A DNA stretch of 64,000 nucleotides from Roseinatronobacter sp052379845 (GTDB lineage: Bacteria > Pseudomonadota > Alphaproteobacteria > Rhodobacterales > Rhodobacteraceae), in assembly GCA_052379845.1 (NCBI GenBank), contig JBQTCF010000023.1, one strand, 5' to 3'. The notes under the pieces are model-generated. The model was not told the origin of the DNA, searched no databases, and saw nothing but the letters and a program-made list of their open reading frames with translations. The position numbers were made by a program, and so were the translations under genes. Of this stretch, positions 25,068 to 33,268 are shown in pieces; position 1 is the stretch's first letter, and each line of letters starts with the position of its first letter.

Positions 25068-25400
25068 TTACGCAAGCTGGCCAGGAGCCGCATGGCGCTC
25101 GCACCCGCCTTCCTTCAGCGGAATGCTGGCTGTCGTGCAGCCCATCTCCGCGAGGAAGCTTACAAGGCCGACAATTGTCTTGAACTCGCGTGTCTTGAGA
25201 ATACTGCGACTGGTCACAAGCCGCATGGCATGGCGGCCATCTTCAGTCACAGCGCGCGCCATCCAGACGCCATACCATGTGTTGTGGCGCTTCTCGGCGG
25301 TTTGGCTGCAGACCACCTCCAGCAAATACCCATTCGCCAAAACACCACGCAGCACTTCCTCGGTTACCACATTGGGCTGGTCATCGCGCGCCTCTATCAT
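25068..25400 (-). CDS. hypothetical plasmid protein
   Basis: The 110-residue product starts at MIEARDDQPNVV (25400), with AAGGATC as ribosome site; the longer open frame upstream to 26084 lies over the plus-strand nuclease and is not coding. Small, mixed alpha/beta: VLANGYLLEVVCSQTAEKRHNTWYGVWMARAV, then a helix LKTREFKTIVGLVSFLAEMG. No family is recognised. It is convergent with the Rep-like gene. Confidence 0.65.
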   Translation of the reverse strand: MIEARDDQPNVVTEEVLRGVLANGYLLEVVCSQTAEKRHNTWYGVWMARAVTEDGRHAMRLVTSRSILKTREFKTIVGLVSFLAEMGCTTASIPLKEGGCERHAAPGQLA

Positions 25401-25721
25401 TTCGGATCCTTTCTTGACCGTGCAAAACCTATCGATGGCGGGGCATAGGGCATCTCGTGGGGCGTAACAACAAGAATGATAACAAAGCGCTTCGATAGTT
25501 TCATGCATATTGTATTGTGGGCCGGTCAGCCCGTGGACAAATCGGCATACCGAGCGGCACACTGAGGTCATGATGACGGCCAAGCGTTGCGGTCGCACGC
25601 AGCCATCGCGCCCGCGATCAAATGCCTGCGCGTCTGGCACCGTTGCGATCCCGCCGCTATGGTCGACATCGCGCGAGCGAGGGCTGTGATTTCTCGTGAA
25701 AACATTATTTGGAGAGAGAAA
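25401..25721. other. intergenic region between divergent genes
   Basis: I see no convincing gene in these 320 bases. A short plus-strand frame from about 25569 encodes an Arg/Ser-rich peptide of no recognisable kind. Promoters of both flanking genes should lie here. Confidence 0.4.
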
Positions 25722-26579
25722 ATGCGCATTTTGACGATCATCGCGGCCCTGTGCTGGGTATCGCTGGCCCAAGCCGAGCCGCTGCGGATCGCGAGCTGGA
25801 ATATCGAGCATCTGGTCGCCAGCACTGACAGCGGCTGTCGGCCGCGCAGCGAGGCGGATTTTCAGCGGGTGCGTGATGTCATCACAGACGTCGATGCCGA
25901 TATCTGGCTCTTGCAGGAAATCGAAGGGGAAGCCGCCCTTGCCCGGGTCTTTGACACAGATGACTGGGTTGTCCACCTCGAGGAGCGCCGCCCGGGCCGC
26001 TCCTATCCCGAATGCCGGCACACACCCGGTCAGCACCTGTCCATGCAGGCCACCGCAATTGCGCTGCGCGCAGGCATCGCGCATCGCCGCCTGCCCGATC
26101 TCAAAGCACTCGATGTCTCAGGGCGTGGATCCCTGCGTCACGGTGTGCTGATCGAGTTGACAGGTCCCCGCCCTCTCACCATTCTCAACACCCATCTGAA
26201 ATCCGGCTGCTTTGAAGGCACGGGGCGTCAAGCCTGCGGTGACCTCTTCGCGCAACTGCCTGTGTTGCGCGACTGGTATGACGCGCAAAACGGGCCCGTC
26301 CTCATTGGCGGCGACCTGAACCGTCGCCTTGAAGTTCCAAATGATGCCTTCTGGGCCGTTCTCAACGAATACAACGATCTGCACATCGCCGGAGCCGGTA
26401 TCCGGCCCAACTGCCTGCCCCAGTATCGGGAGTTCATAGATTTTCTGATTCTGAACGATGACGCGGTCGGTGCGAAGCTGCAGGGCTCGTTCGTCGAGAC
26501 AACCTTCAGTGGGCCAATCGCCGACTATCCCTCAGATCACTGCCCGATCTCGGTCGATATCGACCTAGGAAAATTGTGA
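25722..26579 (+). CDS. secreted endonuclease/exonuclease/phosphatase family protein
   Basis: The ATG at 25722, behind GGAGAGAG, gives 285 residues with a signal peptide (MRILTIIAALCWVSLAQA). The EEP fold motifs are all present: RIASWNIEHL, the metal ligand in LLQEIEGE, LTILNTHLKSGC, GGDLNRRL, and the final SDHCPISVDI. The family includes DNase I-like nucleases and phosphodiesterases. The signal peptide places it in the periplasm or outside the cell. It ends about 20 bases before the decayed IS3 element. A role in degrading incoming or extracellular DNA is possible but unproven. Confidence 0.85.
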   Translation: MRILTIIAALCWVSLAQAEPLRIASWNIEHLVASTDSGCRPRSEADFQRVRDVITDVDADIWLLQEIEGEAALARVFDTDDWVVHLEERRPGRSYPECRHTPGQHLSMQATAIALRAGIAHRRLPDLKALDVSGRGSLRHGVLIELTGPRPLTILNTHLKSGCFEGTGRQACGDLFAQLPVLRDWYDAQNGPVLIGGDLNRRLEVPNDAFWAVLNEYNDLHIAGAGIRPNCLPQYREFIDFLILNDDAVGAKLQGSFVETTFSGPIADYPSDHCPISVDIDLGKL

Positions 26580-26674
26580 TGGCATGAGCTTCGGTACTGA
26601 TCAGGTAATCCCCCCGGAATTTAAGGGGCTGCAAAAGTAGAATTTTCTCGGCAAGATGAACGAGGAGAATTCGA

Positions 26675-26982
26675 ATGAAGACAAGCAGATACACTGATGA
26701 AGAGGGGACCGTGGCCCCTGATGGGGCCGCGTAAGCCCCGATGAGCAGATCATTGCGATTCTGCGGCAAGCCGAAGGCGGTGTGCCAGTGGCGCAGCTGT
26801 GCCGTGAGCATGGCATGAGCGATGCCTCTTTCTACAAATGGCGGGCCAAGTATGGGGGCATGGATGCATCGATGGTCAGCCAGATGAAGGCGATCGAGGA
26901 CGAGAACCGCCGCCTGAAGCGCATGTATGCCGACCTGAGCATGCAAAACGACCTGTTAAAGGAAGTCCTTGGAAAAAAGTGA
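26675..26982 (+). pseudogene. IS3 orfA, broken by a 44-base insertion
   Basis: The reading MKTSRYTDE at 26675 should continue EQIIAILRQAEGG, but 44 bases (one copy of GATGA plus 26701-26739) intervene and bring a stop at 26732. The insert is flanked by GATGA at 26696-26700 and 26740-26744 and contains a self-complementary GGGG/CCCC core. The rest (about 26745-26982) encodes the helix-turn-helix and leucine-zipper parts of orfA, ending LLKEVLGKK. Confidence 0.82.
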
Positions 26983-26987
26983 CAGGG

Positions 26988-27333
26988 CCACCCATGGAAC
27001 CACAAGCGGGTTTACCGGATCTACTGCCAGCTGGAATTGAACCTGCGGATCAAGCCCCGCAAACGGCTGAAACGTGAGAAACCTGACGTTCTGGCCGTGC
27101 CCGACGCACCGAATGTGACCTGGTCCATGGATTTCGCTTCGCGGACCTTCGGTTCATGGCCGACCCATTGGGTGATGGCCGTGCGTTCCGGCTTCTGAAC
27201 GTGCTGGATGATTTCAACCGTGAAGGTCTGGGGATCGAGGTTGATTTCTCGCTTCCTGCCGAACGGGTGACACGCAGCCTCGACCGGATCATCGAATGGC
27301 GGGGAAAGCCGGGCACGATCAGGGTCGACAACG
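26988..27333 (+). pseudogene. IS3 orfB, 5' fragment
   Basis: Encodes GHPWNHKRVYRIYCQLELNLR through to TWSMDF. About 20 extra bases then shift the frame, before ADPLGDGRAFRLLNVLDDFNREGLGIE and RGKPGTIRVDN. The usual N-terminal 70 or so residues are missing. It is cut at 27333 by the IS110 insertion. Confidence 0.8.
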
Positions 27334-27593
27334 TCCTATGCGCGGAATAACTGGCTGATTTGGCATCAGGTCATTGTCGTCTCGAGGCGTCTCGACACGT
27401 TAAAAGCATGGCTCAGTTCGGCGTTTTGGTCAACGACAGTCTCTCCCATAACAAACACAGAGTACGCCTTTGCGGCTCTCACCGTCCTTAAGACGAGATC
27501 ATCGGGTCGCTAACACAGAAGGCCTGAACATTATCTACGAGGTCAGTTGCCTGCCTCCACGGCCCTTACAGAGAAAGGTCCTTCTGCGATCGA

Positions 27594-28826
27594 TCACCCC
27601 TCAAAGAAGGGGCGATAGGGTTCGCCATTTTTGATGATCCCGTGAACAGTACGGGCCATTTTGGCGGCGATTGCGGTATATGCCTTTCGGCGCAAATGGG
27701 TGTTTTGTCTGTCCTTGGAAATGTAGCGCTCGAACTTATCCCGGAAGCTGTTGGTACGTTGAAGAATTGCAACCTGACCGGCCATCCACAGGGTACGGCG
27801 CAAGCCGGCGTTCCCGTATTTTGACAGCTTGGTTTGGCCACGGAATGTGCCGGACTGGATGGTTGCCAGGTCCAGACCGCAGAACTTCAGAAATTGCCGG
27901 TGGTGTCCAAAGCGGCGCAAGTCGCCAACTTCTGCGAGGATGGTCAGAGCGTTTATCGGGCCGATCCCAGGTATTGATGTCAGCAACTGATAATCAGGCA
28001 GATCTTTGAGAAGCGCGACGGCGCGAGCTTCGATTTGATTGCGTTGCGCAATGAGGCTGCGACCTTCTCCCAGAACCAAGCGGAACATACTGATAGCATC
28101 AGAATCTGGAGCAACCGGCAATCCTACAGAAGACTTGGCTGTCTCGTAAATATCTGCAAGTAAACGCTCTTTCGCAACCTTGCGCCCCACAACATCCCAA
28201 GCGTCAGTGGTGAATGCGTCCATACCCATGGCGGTGATAATGTGCGGCGATGGATAGCGTTCAAGGAATGCAAAGAACCAATCACTGCGCGAGCTGCGAT
28301 GAAAGCGGTCAGCTTCGGGAAAGTACAACGGCAAATAATGTGTCAGCACGCGGTGCCAAAGCTCGGTCTTTGACTTGGAAACGATATCATGGGTTTTGGA
28401 CAGCTCTTGAATGTCATTCGTGCCATGCACTAATGGATCATGATAAAACTGCTCGTTCCCGATCTCCATCATATGCAGGATGACCTGGGCGTCTTTGGGA
28501 TCGTTCTTATCCCAGCTGTTATTGAGGGCTTCCCGCGTGCGCGCCAAAGCCACCGACGACACGAGCTTAACTTCAAAGCCTGCGGTTGCCAGATGATACG
28601 CCAGAGAACGATGATAATTGCCGGTGGCTTCAAAGGCGACACGAACTGGGCGACCGTATTCCTTCAACACGGTGATGAGGCGGTTGAAATCGGTGAGCTG
28701 GTTGAGGACGGTTAAACGGCGTCGGCGTTTCTTATCTGGAACAGCGATCAAAACTTCATGCCGGACCTTGGCGATGTCGATAGCCACTAAAACGGGCGCA
28801 GCTTGTGCAACAATAATCTCGGTCAT
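27594..28826 (-). CDS. IS110-family transposase (DEDD type)
   Basis: The 410-residue protein has an N-terminal RuvC-like DEDD domain: VLVAIDIAKVRHEVLI (first Asp), VAFEATGNYH (Glu), WDKNDPKDAQVI (Asp pair). The C-terminal Tnp_20 domain has LTSIPGIGPINALTILAEVG and the serine region QSGTFRGQTKLSKYGNAGLRR. The gene looks intact and full length. IS110 recombinases are guided by a bridge RNA encoded next to the gene; the upstream non-coding interval contains a strong hairpin. Confidence 0.92.
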   Translation of the reverse strand: MTEIIVAQAAPVLVAIDIAKVRHEVLIAVPDKKRRRRLTVLNQLTDFNRLITVLKEYGRPVRVAFEATGNYHRSLAYHLATAGFEVKLVSSVALARTREALNNSWDKNDPKDAQVILHMMEIGNEQFYHDPLVHGTNDIQELSKTHDIVSKSKTELWHRVLTHYLPLYFPEADRFHRSSRSDWFFAFLERYPSPHIITAMGMDAFTTDAWDVVGRKVAKERLLADIYETAKSSVGLPVAPDSDAISMFRLVLGEGRSLIAQRNQIEARAVALLKDLPDYQLLTSIPGIGPINALTILAEVGDLRRFGHHRQFLKFCGLDLATIQSGTFRGQTKLSKYGNAGLRRTLWMAGQVAILQRTNSFRDKFERYISKDRQNTHLRRKAYTAIAAKMARTVHGIIKNGEPYRPFFEG

Positions 28827-28961
28827 GGTCGGTCTCCTTTACGGTGTGGTTTTTGCAAAACCACTGTAGGGACCTGAGACCCGGCTATGACCACCTGCTG
28901 CGCAATTTGAGGGCAGCGCAGGCGGTCATAGCCTCTCAACCAGCGTCGTTCCGAAGGTGTT
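28827..28961 (-). ncRNA. candidate IS110 bridge-RNA region
   Basis: The non-coding interval upstream of the transposase holds a long hairpin. GGCTATGACC (28883-28892) pairs perfectly with GGTCATAGCC (28924-28933), and after one mismatch five more pairs form (CCTGC/GCAGG), enclosing a loop. Bridge RNAs of IS110 elements lie on this side of the gene. The guide loops were not identified. Confidence 0.35.
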
Positions 28962-29236
28962 ATGGCCCCGAATACATCAGCGAAACGCTGAGAAAATGGG
29001 CTGAGAAACATGATGTTACGATCCAGCACATCCAACCCGAGCAGCCCCAGCAGAACGCCTACGTCGAGCGTTACAACCGGACGGTTCGGCATGAATGGCT
29101 GGACCAATACATCATCGAAAGCATCGAGGAGGCCCAGGATCAAGCCACGCAATGGCTATGGACTTACAACAACGACCGCCCCAACATGGGCATCGGCGGC
29201 ATCATGCCCGCCATGAAACTGACAACGGCTGCGTAA
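28962..29236 (+). pseudogene. IS3 orfB, 3' fragment
   Basis: Continues the split orfB with GPEYISETLRKWAEKHDVTIQHIQP, then QPQQNAYVERYNRTVRHEWLDQ and WLWTYNNDRPNMGIGGIMPAMKL. This is the C-terminal half of the rve integrase core, with the last catalytic Glu in NAYVERYNRT. Confidence 0.85.
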
Positions 29237-29359
29237 ATTCTACCGATGCACCCCGTTAAAAAGGGGCGATTACCCATGAGGTGCGGGCAGCTGCGGGGGC
29301 GCTGGGGGGGCAGTGTCTTCCTCAGATGCGATGGCAGGCGCCGTCCCAAAAACAGAGCC

Positions 29360-30448
29360 TCAAGAACAGAGGCCCGCGCTGTCGGGTTGGGCGAGAGGTA
29401 AAGCTGCGCAGTCTGCACCGGGTGCCGTAGCCTTAGAAGGGAGAGCATGGCCGAATTTTTTGGCCTTGGTCTCAAGATAGTGCAAATTGAAGGGGTTGGG
29501 CGGAATGACCAAGGGCTCTACGCTACTAACAGTGATGCCATGACGTTGCAGGCTTGAGGCCTTTTCCGGATTATTCGTTAACAGGCGTACTGTTCCGTGC
29601 CCCAACGCCCGCAGGATTTGCGCAGCATGTGCGAAATCACGTGCATCTGCTGGAAAACCAAGCGCATGGTTGGCCTCGATGGTATCCATGCCTTGATCCT
29701 GCAAGGCATAGGCAAGCATCTTGTTGGCGAGACCGATCCCCCGCCCTTCATGGCCGCGCATATAGATCAGAATACCGCCCAAAGACGCCCCAAGCTGACG
29801 CAGGCTTTCATCTAGCTGGGGGCCACAATCACAGCGCATTGATCCGAAGGCATCGCCCGTAAGGCACTCAGAGTGAATGCGTACCAGAGGTGCGCCGATA
29901 GACTCGCCATGGGATACCAATGCGAGATGCTCGATCCCGCCGAACTGGCTGCGATAGGAATGTACGCGAAACGGTCGATCTGAATGGGGGGTGGGCAGAT
30001 CGGCCACCGCGACGAGGTCCAGTTCGGCTTCATTGCGGAGCCGATGCCTGTTCAGATCTTCGAAGGTAAGTGTCGGCAGGTTGTGGCGGACGGCGAACGC
30101 TAGGGCGTCTTGTGGTAAAAGCGATCGGAGTAAAACAGCGAGTGCCATTCCTGAATTGCGTGCGACTTCGGTGGCGATATCTGCAGGTTCGGTCAATTGC
30201 ATCGGCCAAGCTTTAGTGGCGATCGATATCTCGAAGGAAGGAAGGTTCGGATTAGGAATCTCCCAGTTCTGCTCGACCGCTGTCGTGGCCAACTGAAATC
30301 CGCCCGTACCGTTGGCAACCATGAACGCTGCCGCCGTTGCGGTCACACACTCGGCTGCCAAGATTAGATAGCCCATATTGGCCTGATCGAGCAACAGGAC
30401 GATTCCGCCGCGCCGGAACTCTTCCAAAGCTAAAGAGAAGGTTTGCAT
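29360..30448 (-). CDS. ribA: GTP cyclohydrolase II with degenerate RibB-like N-domain
   Basis: The 362-residue protein is read from MQTFSLALEEFRRG (30448), whose start overlaps the ribE end. The C-terminal half (about 170-350) is a complete GTP cyclohydrolase II: zinc cysteines in ECLTGDAFGSMRCDCGPQL, YMRGHEGRGIGL, and LLTNNPEK. The N-terminal half aligns with RibB (ALEEFRRGGIVLLLD, AAECVTATAAAFM, LPTLTFEDLNRHR) but lacks the acidic DDEDRENEGD loop (here LDQANMGYLI) and is shortened. DHBP synthase activity is therefore unlikely. The product starts the pyrimidine branch of riboflavin synthesis. It is the third gene of the ribH-ribE-ribA set. Confidence 0.88.
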   Translation of the reverse strand: MQTFSLALEEFRRGGIVLLLDQANMGYLILAAECVTATAAAFMVANGTGGFQLATTAVEQNWEIPNPNLPSFEISIATKAWPMQLTEPADIATEVARNSGMALAVLLRSLLPQDALAFAVRHNLPTLTFEDLNRHRLRNEAELDLVAVADLPTPHSDRPFRVHSYRSQFGGIEHLALVSHGESIGAPLVRIHSECLTGDAFGSMRCDCGPQLDESLRQLGASLGGILIYMRGHEGRGIGLANKMLAYALQDQGMDTIEANHALGFPADARDFAHAAQILRALGHGTVRLLTNNPEKASSLQRHGITVSSVEPLVIPPNPFNLHYLETKAKKFGHALPSKATAPGADCAALPLAQPDSAGLCS

Positions 30449-31035
30449 AGGCGCTCCACATATTTTGCCAGAACATCGTTCTCGACGTTGAGAAGATCGC
30501 CCACTTGTCGCGCGTGAAGATTGGTATGTGCCCAAGTGTGCGGGATGATCGTCAATCCGATCCTGCATTCATTCGAGGAAAGGTCTTTGACGCTGTTGAG
30601 CGTCAGGCTTATGCCGTCCAGTGTGATCGATCCTTTTTCGACGCAGTATCTGGCCAAGGCGGGCGGAAGCCGGATCTCGATCCGAAAGGCCCCTGCTTCC
30701 GGTACGATCGACTCAAGCAGGGCCAGACCATCCACATGGCCCTGGACGATATGGCCCGAAAGGCGGGTCGACATCGAAACTGCGCGCTCAAGGTTGGCCT
30801 GGTCTCCGATGCGAAGGGTGTCGAGGTTCGAGCGTCGCAAGGTTTCGGTACTAGCGTAGAATTGCGCGCGCCCCGCAGTGTCGAAGGTGACAACGGTCAG
30901 GCATACCCCGTTGACGGCAATGCTTTCCCCAAGGACCAGATCGGGAAAGCCGGTGGCAATGTCGAGTGTCATGCTGCCGTCCGACATTATCGCATCGTAG
31001 ATCGTACCAAGGGTTTCGATGATGCCGGAAAACAT
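30430..31035 (-). CDS. ribE: riboflavin synthase alpha subunit
   Basis: The 201-residue enzyme consists of two similar lumazine-binding halves. The first has MFSGIIETLGTI, GESIAVNGVCLTV and GHIVQGHVDG; the second has FRIEIRLPPALARYCVEKGSITLDGISLTLNSV and NLHARQVGDLLNVENDVLAKYVERL. It converts two molecules of 6,7-dimethyl-8-ribityllumazine into riboflavin. It lies between ribH (about 100 bases upstream) and ribA (overlapping). It is probably an extra copy for the nearby flavin-dependent monooxygenase rather than the housekeeping gene. Confidence 0.93.
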   Translation of the reverse strand: MFSGIIETLGTIYDAIMSDGSMTLDIATGFPDLVLGESIAVNGVCLTVVTFDTAGRAQFYASTETLRRSNLDTLRIGDQANLERAVSMSTRLSGHIVQGHVDGLALLESIVPEAGAFRIEIRLPPALARYCVEKGSITLDGISLTLNSVKDLSSNECRIGLTIIPHTWAHTNLHARQVGDLLNVENDVLAKYVERLCKPSL

Positions 31036-31137
31036 GGATGGGTTCCTATTGGCCGTGCCGGTTGGCTGGTGGCCTTCGGCACGGAATCCAAAGGCCGTTC
31101 TTGGCGTCGCAGATATTGCTGTGGAGGGCTTCGACTG

Positions 31138-31575
31138 TCAGACCTTCAGGTCGGCGACCATCCGAACGGCTATCGCCGCTTCGGCGCCCTTCTTCAAGAA
31201 ATGATCGAAGAAGAAGTTGTGATGGATTTCCGAGTCGTGGAAATGGTGCGGAGTCAGGCTTACCGAGAACGTCGGGACGCCTGTTGCCATTTGTGCATCC
31301 ATAAGCCCAGTGACCACAGCGTGCGCAACAAAGTCGTGCCGGTAGATACCTCCATCCACGACGAGGGCTGCGGCTACGATGGCATCAAAGCGCCCCGTCT
31401 CGCCAAGCTTCTTTGCCAGCAAGGGCATCTCGAATGCGCCCGGCACGTCATAAATATCGATGGACACCTTTCGTCCTGCGGCGGTCATGTCTGCTTCGAA
31501 CCCTTTCAGCGTCTGGTCTACGATGTCGGGGTGCCAGCGGGCTTTGATGAAGGCTACGTTCAGGGTATCGGTCAT
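31138..31575 (-). CDS. ribH: 6,7-dimethyl-8-ribityllumazine synthase, RibH2 type
   Basis: The 145-residue protein starts at MTDTLNVAFIKARWH (31575). The RibH2 hallmark FIKARWHPDIVDQ, the substrate loop VPGAFEMPLLAKKL, and the catalytic His region YRHDFVAHAVVTGLMDAQM are clear. RibH2 enzymes form decamers and are known from Brucella and other rhizobia-like bacteria beside the housekeeping RibH1. It is the first gene of the ribHEA unit. A TGTC-N8-GACA palindrome lies about 100 bases upstream (31676-31691), so it is likely co-regulated with the catabolic genes. Confidence 0.9.
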   Translation of the reverse strand: MTDTLNVAFIKARWHPDIVDQTLKGFEADMTAAGRKVSIDIYDVPGAFEMPLLAKKLGETGRFDAIVAAALVVDGGIYRHDFVAHAVVTGLMDAQMATGVPTFSVSLTPHHFHDSEIHHNFFFDHFLKKGAEAAIAVRMVADLKV

Positions 31576-31675
31576 AGCGCGGATTCCTTGGATTGGTCCG
31601 GTTTTCATGGTGGTGGCAGGTTTGCCACCATATGTTCATGAAGACAGCTAAGGTCAGTGTGAGACGACGGTAAAC

Positions 31676-31691
31676 TGTCTCTTGTGCGACA
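31676..31691. promoter_or_regulatory. TGTC-N8-GACA operator upstream of ribH
   Basis: TGTCTCTTGTGCGACA fits the cluster consensus exactly at both ends. Related half-sites (TGTCTC, GAGAC) also occur at 31739-31752 and 31770-31786 in the same 335-base interval, which holds no gene. Confidence 0.6.
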
Positions 31692-31910
31692 GTTCGCTGC
31701 GAGCGATGTGACACCGATTTTCCGCACTGAAACCGCTTTTTCTCATTGAGACGGCTTGTCCGCGTTTCATGTCTCTCTGTGAGACTATGCTTCTGTGCTC
31801 ACAGAGGGTTGTTCGGCAACTATTTGAGTAGCGCTGTCCTAGCCGCAGACGAATAACGGAAGTGCAATGGCGGCAAATGCTCGTGCACATACTGGCGCTG
31901 CACTGATTTT

Positions 31911-33071
31911 TTAAACTCCGACCTCTTTGATCATGCCGCGAGCGATGATAAGTTGCTGAATTTGGGTCGTGCCTTCGTAAATCCGAAAAAGGCGTACGTC
32001 GCGGTAGAAGCGTTCAATTCCGTAATCAGAGATGTAGCCGGCGCCGCCGTGAATTTGTACCGCGCGATCTGCGACGCGGCCGACCATTTCGGACGCGTAC
32101 ATCTTGCAGCAGGCCGCCTCGGTCGAAACGTTCTGACCTGCATCTTTGCGGCGTGCGGTTTCCTCGATCATGCAGCGAGCAGCGAAGGCTTCGGTTCGGC
32201 TGTCGGCAAGCATCGCCTGGATCAGTTGTTTTTCGACGATGGGTTCGCTGAACTGCTTGCGCTCCATGGCGTAACGCAGGCTGTCTCGGATCAGCCTTTC
32301 TGCTGCGCCGGTGCAGACGGCCGAGATGTGCAGACGACCACGGTCGAGCACCTTCATCGCCGTCTTGAAACCAAGACCTTCGCGCGCGGGCCCCCCGATG
32401 ATAGCACTTGCAGGAACGCGACAATCTTCGAGGATCACGTCGCAAGTATGCGACCCTTTTTGCCCCATCTTGCGGTCGATCGGGCCAAGGGAAAGTCCGG
32501 GGGTTCCGGCTTCAATAAGGAACGCTGTAACGCCAGAAGATGTCTTGGAGGCTGGGTCAGTGCGGGCGAATACCGTGAACAGCCCGGCACGCGGAGCATT
32601 GGTGATGTACCGCTTGGTGCCGTGCAAGATGTAATCATCTCCTTCACGACGCGCCGAGGTTCGCAGCGACCCCGCGTCCGATCCCGCCTCTGGCTCGGTC
32701 AGCGCAAAGGAGGCAATCAACTCGCCGGTTGCGAGACGGGGAAGATAAGCGGCTTTCTGTTCAGGCGTGCCGTCGATGATAATGCCCTGCGAGCCAATCC
32801 CATTGTTCGTACCCACGAGCGAACGGAAAGCTGGCGAGGTTTGTCCCAGAACGAAAGCTGCCTGAACCTCTTCGGTCATCGTCAAGCCGATGCCGCCGAA
32901 TTCTTCGGGGATTGAGAGGCCGAAAAGCCCCATGTCGCGGATTTCCTGCACAAGCTCCGACGGGATGGCGTCGTCTTCCGCAATCTTTTCCTCGTTTGGG
33001 ATCAGGCGCTCTTTGACGAAGCGGTCGAGGGTATCGAGAAATTGCGCCAGTGTTTCGGCATCAAGGCTCAT
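31911..33071 (-). CDS. acyl-CoA dehydrogenase
   Basis: The 386-residue flavoenzyme has an N-terminal helical domain, FAD and substrate contacts ASFALTEPEAGSDAGSLRTSA, the middle beta domain, and the C-terminal helices with the catalytic Glu in LFRIYEGTTQIQQLIIARGM. It would introduce a double bond next to a CoA thioester, passing electrons to ETF, whose two subunits are encoded at 52.2-53.9 kb. It is divergently oriented to the zinc alcohol dehydrogenase gene. It belongs to the beta-oxidation part of the cluster, with the FadJ-like and thiolase genes. Confidence 0.92.
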   Translation of the reverse strand: MSLDAETLAQFLDTLDRFVKERLIPNEEKIAEDDAIPSELVQEIRDMGLFGLSIPEEFGGIGLTMTEEVQAAFVLGQTSPAFRSLVGTNNGIGSQGIIIDGTPEQKAAYLPRLATGELIASFALTEPEAGSDAGSLRTSARREGDDYILHGTKRYITNAPRAGLFTVFARTDPASKTSSGVTAFLIEAGTPGLSLGPIDRKMGQKGSHTCDVILEDCRVPASAIIGGPAREGLGFKTAMKVLDRGRLHISAVCTGAAERLIRDSLRYAMERKQFSEPIVEKQLIQAMLADSRTEAFAARCMIEETARRKDAGQNVSTEAACCKMYASEMVGRVADRAVQIHGGAGYISDYGIERFYRDVRLFRIYEGTTQIQQLIIARGMIKEVGV

Positions 33072-33268
33072 GTCTTTTCATCCTCAGATTTAGGTGTGGT
33101 TTCGTTTAACAGCCCCCTGCTAATCCGCACATTGCACGATTGAGCCATGTCATCCGACTGTAGGCGTTGCAGAAGAGACAGTTGTCTGCAGCGAACCCTG
33201 CACCTCTATTTCCTCATATCGCAGTCTCCAATGCGCTGCGAATTTGAACATTAGGGAGGAGAAACCCA

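Larger units (their letters stand above)
27334..28961 (-). mobile_element. IS110-family insertion sequence inside IS3 orfB
   Basis: The IS3 orfB reading stops at RVDN (27333) and resumes at GPEYIS near 28962, which defines the insert to within a few bases. It holds one transposase gene on the minus strand, about 260 non-coding bases on its downstream side and 135 on its upstream side. As usual for IS110, there are no clear long inverted repeats or target duplication. Confidence 0.82.
26602..29276 (+). mobile_element. decayed IS3-family element (interrupted by IS110)
   Basis: The ends carry imperfect inverted repeats. The left starts GGTAATC at 26604 and continues to about 26645; the right is the complement at about 29235-29274, including a shared GTAGAATTT inner block. 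Between them lie a broken orfA, two parts of orfB, and an inserted IS110 element. No clear target duplication is visible. The element cannot be active. Confidence 0.8.

Noticed and set aside
25401..26084. N-terminal extension of the 110-residue minus-strand protein to 338 residues
   Set aside because: The extension overlaps the signal peptide and catalytic motifs of the plus-strand EEP nuclease; a good ribosome site precedes the internal ATG at 25400.
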